The notes below the pieces were generated by a model, which worked only from the letters and a program-made list of their open reading frames with translations, did not search any database and had not been told where the DNA came from. 64,000 nucleotides of DNA, taken from Ferrimonas futtsuensis DSM 18154 (GTDB lineage Bacteria; Pseudomonadota; Gammaproteobacteria; Enterobacterales; Shewanellaceae). Each line of letters opens with the position of its first letter. Within the stretch, counting starts at the first letter, position 1. Of this stretch, positions 61,548-64,000 are shown in pieces. The DNA is taken from positions 124,001 through 188,000 of the forward strand of contig NZ_AUGL01000002.1 of NCBI RefSeq assembly GCF_000422645.1, read 5' to 3'. Both the position numbers and the translations under genes were made by a program.

Positions 61548-62765
61548 ATGGACAAGCTGCTAGATCGCTTTCTTCACTACGTAACCTTTGATACCCAGGC
61601 TGATGCCGAGTCCGACACCCTGCCCAGCACCCCCGGGCAACTGGTGCTGGCCCGAGCCCTGTTTGATGAACTGACCAACCTGGGATTTGAGGATGTCTCT
61701 CTGGACGACAACGGCTATGTGATGGCCACCCTGCCGGCCAATACCGAGCGTCAGGTGCCGACCATCGGCTTTATCGCCCACATGGATACTGCCCCCGATG
61801 CGTCCGGTAAGGATGTGCGACCGCAGATTATCCCTGACTACGACGGCGGGGTGGTGGTCCTGGGTGAGAAGGGGGAGAAACTGGACCCTGCCCAGTATCC
61901 GGCGCTGAACGCTCTGATTGGCAAAACCCTGATCACCACCGATGGCAGCACTCTGTTGGGGGCGGACAACAAGGCTGGCATTGCCGAGATCATCACCGCC
62001 ATGATGGTGATCAAGGCCAATCCGCAGATCGAGCATGGCCCCATCCGCATCGGCTTTACGCCCGACGAGGAGATCGGTCTGGGCGCCAGCGAATTCGATG
62101 TGGCCAAATTCGGTGCCCAGTGGGCCTACACCATCGATGGCGGCCCAGTGGGTGAGCTGGAGTATGAGAACTTCAATGCCGCCAGCGCCACCCTGGTGTT
62201 CAGTGGCAACTCGGTGCACCCAGGCAGTGCCAAAGGCAAGCTGGTGAACGCCCTGACACTGGCCACCGGCTTTCATCAGCAGATGCCAGCCAGTGAGACG
62301 CCGGAGCACACCGAAGGCTACGAAGGGTTCTATCACCTGGTTGGGATCAAGGGGGGGACCGCCGAGGCCAGCCTGCACTACATCGTCCGGGACTTCTGCC
62401 TCGACTCCCTGGCTCGTCGGCGCGCCTACCTGCAGGCTCAGGCCGACGCCTTCACCCGGGCGGGCAACCCCTGTGAATTGCAATGGAGTGATGGCTACCG
62501 CAACATGAAAGAGCAGGTGGAGCCTTATCCTCACATCATTGAGCTGGCCAAAGAGGCGATGCAGCAGTGCGGTGTTGAGCCGGACATCAAGCCCATCCGT
62601 GGTGGAACCGACGGGGCGGTGCTTTCCTATAAAGGGCTACCCTGTCCTAATATCTTTACTGGAGGCTACAACTTCCACGGAAAGCATGAGTTCATCACCC
62701 TGGAGGGGATGGAGCAGGCAGTGGCGGTCATCGTCAGGCTCTGTCAGCTGACGGCGACACGTTAA
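61548..62765 (+). CDS. pepT: Peptidase T (tripeptidase)
   Basis: 405 residues, the standard length. M20 zinc aminopeptidase removing the N-terminal residue from tripeptides in the cytosol. Metal and catalytic motifs: [14 protein letters not shown] (His, catalytic Asp), [10 protein letters not shown] (bridging Asp), [10 protein letters not shown] (catalytic Glu-Glu), YTIDGG and NFHGKHEF (final His). ATG 61548 gives the usual [11 protein letters not shown] start. A short hairpin with a weak T tract (61443-61458) separates it from the exporter gene. Confidence 0.96.
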   Translation: MDKLLDRFLHYVTFDTQADAESDTLPSTPGQLVLARALFDELTNLGFEDVSLDDNGYVMATLPANTERQVPTIGFIAHMDTAPDASGKDVRPQIIPDYDGGVVVLGEKGEKLDPAQYPALNALIGKTLITTDGSTLLGADNKAGIAEIITAMMVIKANPQIEHGPIRIGFTPDEEIGLGASEFDVAKFGAQWAYTIDGGPVGELEYENFNAASATLVFSGNSVHPGSAKGKLVNALTLATGFHQQMPASETPEHTEGYEGFYHLVGIKGGTAEASLHYIVRDFCLDSLARRRAYLQAQADAFTRAGNPCELQWSDGYRNMKEQVEPYPHIIELAKEAMQQCGVEPDIKPIRGGTDGAVLSYKGLPCPNIFTGGYNFHGKHEFITLEGMEQAVAVIVRLCQLTATR

Positions 62766-62774
62766 ATCGATGAC

Positions 62775-62793
62775 GGCGGGGCTTGGCCCCGCC
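62775..62793 (+). terminator. Hairpin between pepT and the small monooxygenase-fold gene
   Basis: GGCGGGGC / GCCCCGCC with loop TTG, without a T tract and 11 bases before the next start codon. It may limit readthrough or cover the ribosome site region. Confidence 0.4.
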
Positions 62794-62804
62794 ATGGAGC
62801 ACCT

Positions 62805-63143
62805 ATGATTGCGGTGATACTGGAGATCTATCCGACACAATCCGGCAAGGAGGCGTTTACCGCCCTGGCGGAACGGTTACTGGTGATGATCAGTGGTCAC
62901 CGGGGGCTGGTCTCCATCGAGCGGTTTCAGAGTCTGATGGATGAGCATAAGTTGCTCAGCCTCTCCTTCTGGCTGACCCGGGAAGATGTTCAGCAGTGGC
63001 AACGGCACCTGCAACAGGAGCTGTCCGAGGACCCTGCCGCCAAGGCATTGATTCGCCACTATCGCGTGCGCACCGCTTTGGTGGAGCGGGATCATGCCGG
63101 CGATCACCGCCAAATTGACGCCTATTTTGACCATCTGGCCTGA
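62805..63143 (+). CDS. Antibiotic-biosynthesis-monooxygenase (ABM) fold protein
   Basis: 112 residues. The fold shows an N-terminal strand MIAVILEIYP, a helix, GLVSIERFQSL and LLSLSFWLTREDVQQW, typical of ABM dimeric alpha-beta barrels. Members range from quinol monooxygenases to haem-degrading enzymes, and no residue here settles the reaction. GGAG precedes ATG 62805. Possibly read through from pepT. Confidence 0.82.
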   Translation: MIAVILEIYPTQSGKEAFTALAERLLVMISGHRGLVSIERFQSLMDEHKLLSLSFWLTREDVQQWQRHLQQELSEDPAAKALIRHYRVRTALVERDHAGDHRQIDAYFDHLA

Positions 63144-63225
63144 AATTCGGTCGCTTTCAACCCTTCCGGTTTGCCTCTGGCGTGTTCAGCCGTTAGCTTG
63201 AGGCCAGCATCTGAGGAGGGGCAGC

Positions 63226-63897
63226 ATGTCACAGCAGGGATTTCAGCACGAGTATCGGCGCGGGATCGCAACGGGTTATTCCGGTTACCTTCACGCCGGT
63301 GCCGTGCTGGTCATCGGAGTGGTCGCCCTAGGCTACAGCGCCATTCAGCTCCAATCCCCCTCTCTCTGGCAGTGGCTGACGCTGCCGGCAGCCCTGGTAA
63401 CCGGTAATCTGCTTGAGTATGGGGCTCATCGTTGGCTGGGGCACCGCCGGACCCGGTTGCTGCCGCTGTTCTATCAGCGCCACAGTGGCGATCATCATAG
63501 GTTTTTTACCCATTTGGATATGCTTTGGCAGAGCCACCGCGACTGGCGGGTGGTGCTGTTTCCCCTCTATCTAATCCTGTTGGTGATCCTGGCCAATGGC
63601 GCATTGGGGTGGGGTTTGGCTCAGTTGTTTTCAGCGAACCTGGGGTGGTTGTGGTTGATGGGCACGGTGTTCGCCTATCTGCTCTATGAGATCTGTCACT
63701 TCACCTGGCACCTTCCCGCGGATCACCCGCTGTTTCGCATTGGTGCGCTGGACGCCATGAGGGAGCGGCACAGGTTGCATCACCACCCTAAATGGATGAA
63801 TCGCATCAACTTCAATATTACCTGGCCGTTGACCGACTGGCTGCTGGGTACCGACTCTCCCCGTGAGCCCGGGGGGCAAACGTCATCAAAAGAGTAA
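63226..63897 (+). CDS. Fatty-acid hydroxylase / sterol desaturase family membrane protein
   Basis: 223 residues with four or so membrane helices. The di-iron His boxes are all present: HRWLGH (about 68), RHSGDHH (about 85), HFTWH (about 162) and RHRLHHH (about 184). The family introduces hydroxyl or double bonds in lipids. Substrate unknown. GGAGGGGC precedes the start. Followed after 9 bases by the next gene. Confidence 0.88.
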   Translation: MSQQGFQHEYRRGIATGYSGYLHAGAVLVIGVVALGYSAIQLQSPSLWQWLTLPAALVTGNLLEYGAHRWLGHRRTRLLPLFYQRHSGDHHRFFTHLDMLWQSHRDWRVVLFPLYLILLVILANGALGWGLAQLFSANLGWLWLMGTVFAYLLYEICHFTWHLPADHPLFRIGALDAMRERHRLHHHPKWMNRINFNITWPLTDWLLGTDSPREPGGQTSSKE

Positions 63898-63906
63898 GGA
63901 GTACTC

Positions 63907-64000
63907 ATGTCAGAAACGGATCTGCACGCCCAGGGCGGCTTTACTGAAAAAGAGGACAGCGCTAAAACCCATGGGCTTATCGCCTATGGGTTAATGTTGG
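63907..64000 (+). CDS. Small membrane protein, DUF4870-like (N-terminus only)
   Basis: The first 31 codons are visible; the gene leaves the window. AAGGAG is ideally placed before ATG 63907. After a charged leader (FTEKEDSAK) comes THGLIAYGLML, which resembles the first helix of DUF4870 membrane proteins. Probably co-transcribed with the hydroxylase gene. Confidence 0.6.
   Translation, partial: MSETDLHAQGGFTEKEDSAKTHGLIAYGLML

Noticed and set aside
1-64000. tRNA, rRNA, CRISPR array or insertion sequence
   Set aside because: None seen: no cloverleaf-like segment, no regular short repeats with spacers, no transposase with flanking inverted repeats.

Overview
The window looks like part of the chromosome of a marine, respiratory gammaproteobacterium of the Ferrimonas/Shewanella type. 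This is inferred from gene content, not from a database match. The grounds are moderately GC-rich DNA, multihaem c-type cytochromes beside a Tat-exported soluble flavoprotein of the fumarate-reductase superfamily, an Fe-S D-lactate dehydrogenase beside an LctP lactate permease, and gene orders known from enterics (ldtD-like/mepK-like/rplY; msrP-msrQ). I found no tRNA or rRNA gene, CRISPR array, integron or intact insertion sequence.

Layout. 1-450: edge of a tad/Flp pilus locus (partial prepilin peptidase and Flp pilin). 0.7-6.5 kb: LysR regulator, large secreted LruC-domain protein with a small lipoprotein, a beta-hydroxyacid dehydrogenase, and cdd. 6.6-15.2 kb: a minus-strand run rmuC - slt - moxR-type ATPase - DUF58 - transglutaminase (TgpA-like) - sbcB, with overlapping starts and stops in the middle three. 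15.4-20.3 kb: LysR, msrP-msrQ, a DUF885 lipoprotein peptidase and an HU-like protein. 21-25 kb: L,D-transpeptidase, DUF882 peptidase, rplY with a structured leader, and a CPA1 antiporter. 25-30.8 kb: GGDEF protein, LysR, UPF0149 protein, an orphan tungstate-binding protein, YbaK, and a His-rich periplasmic protein.

30.9-39.2 kb: lactate block, with FAD/Fe-S D-lactate dehydrogenase and lactate permease (both GTG starts; the permease leader carries CRP-like and FNR-like boxes), then an antiporter-like protein with an altered active-site motif and a Cys-bearing TetR regulator. 39.8-45.3 kb is the most interesting part. It has a split-Soret-like trihaem protein with a lipoprotein and, convergent to it, a four-gene minus-strand operon: Tat flavoprotein reductase, tetrahaem cytochrome c, exported cupin and outer-membrane porin, with a GC-rich hairpin in each of the last two junctions. 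The gene set suggests a periplasmic anaerobic respiration in which a porin admits a substrate, the cupin converts it, and the cytochrome feeds electrons to the flavoprotein. DMSP cleavage followed by acrylate reduction is one testable guess.

45.9-58.7 kb: secreted subtilase with PA insert, phospholipase-D/ClsC-like lipoprotein, an HlyD-ABC efflux trio, and a TetR regulator divergent from a two-adaptor RND pump with palindromic operators between them. 58.6-59.6 kb is a decay zone: a gene stopped by an in-frame TGA, a short gene end, and a frameshifted haem/iron ABC ATPase remnant. 59.7-64 kb: MsbA-type ABC exporter, pepT, a small monooxygenase-fold protein, a fatty-acid-hydroxylase-family membrane protein, and the start of a small membrane protein.
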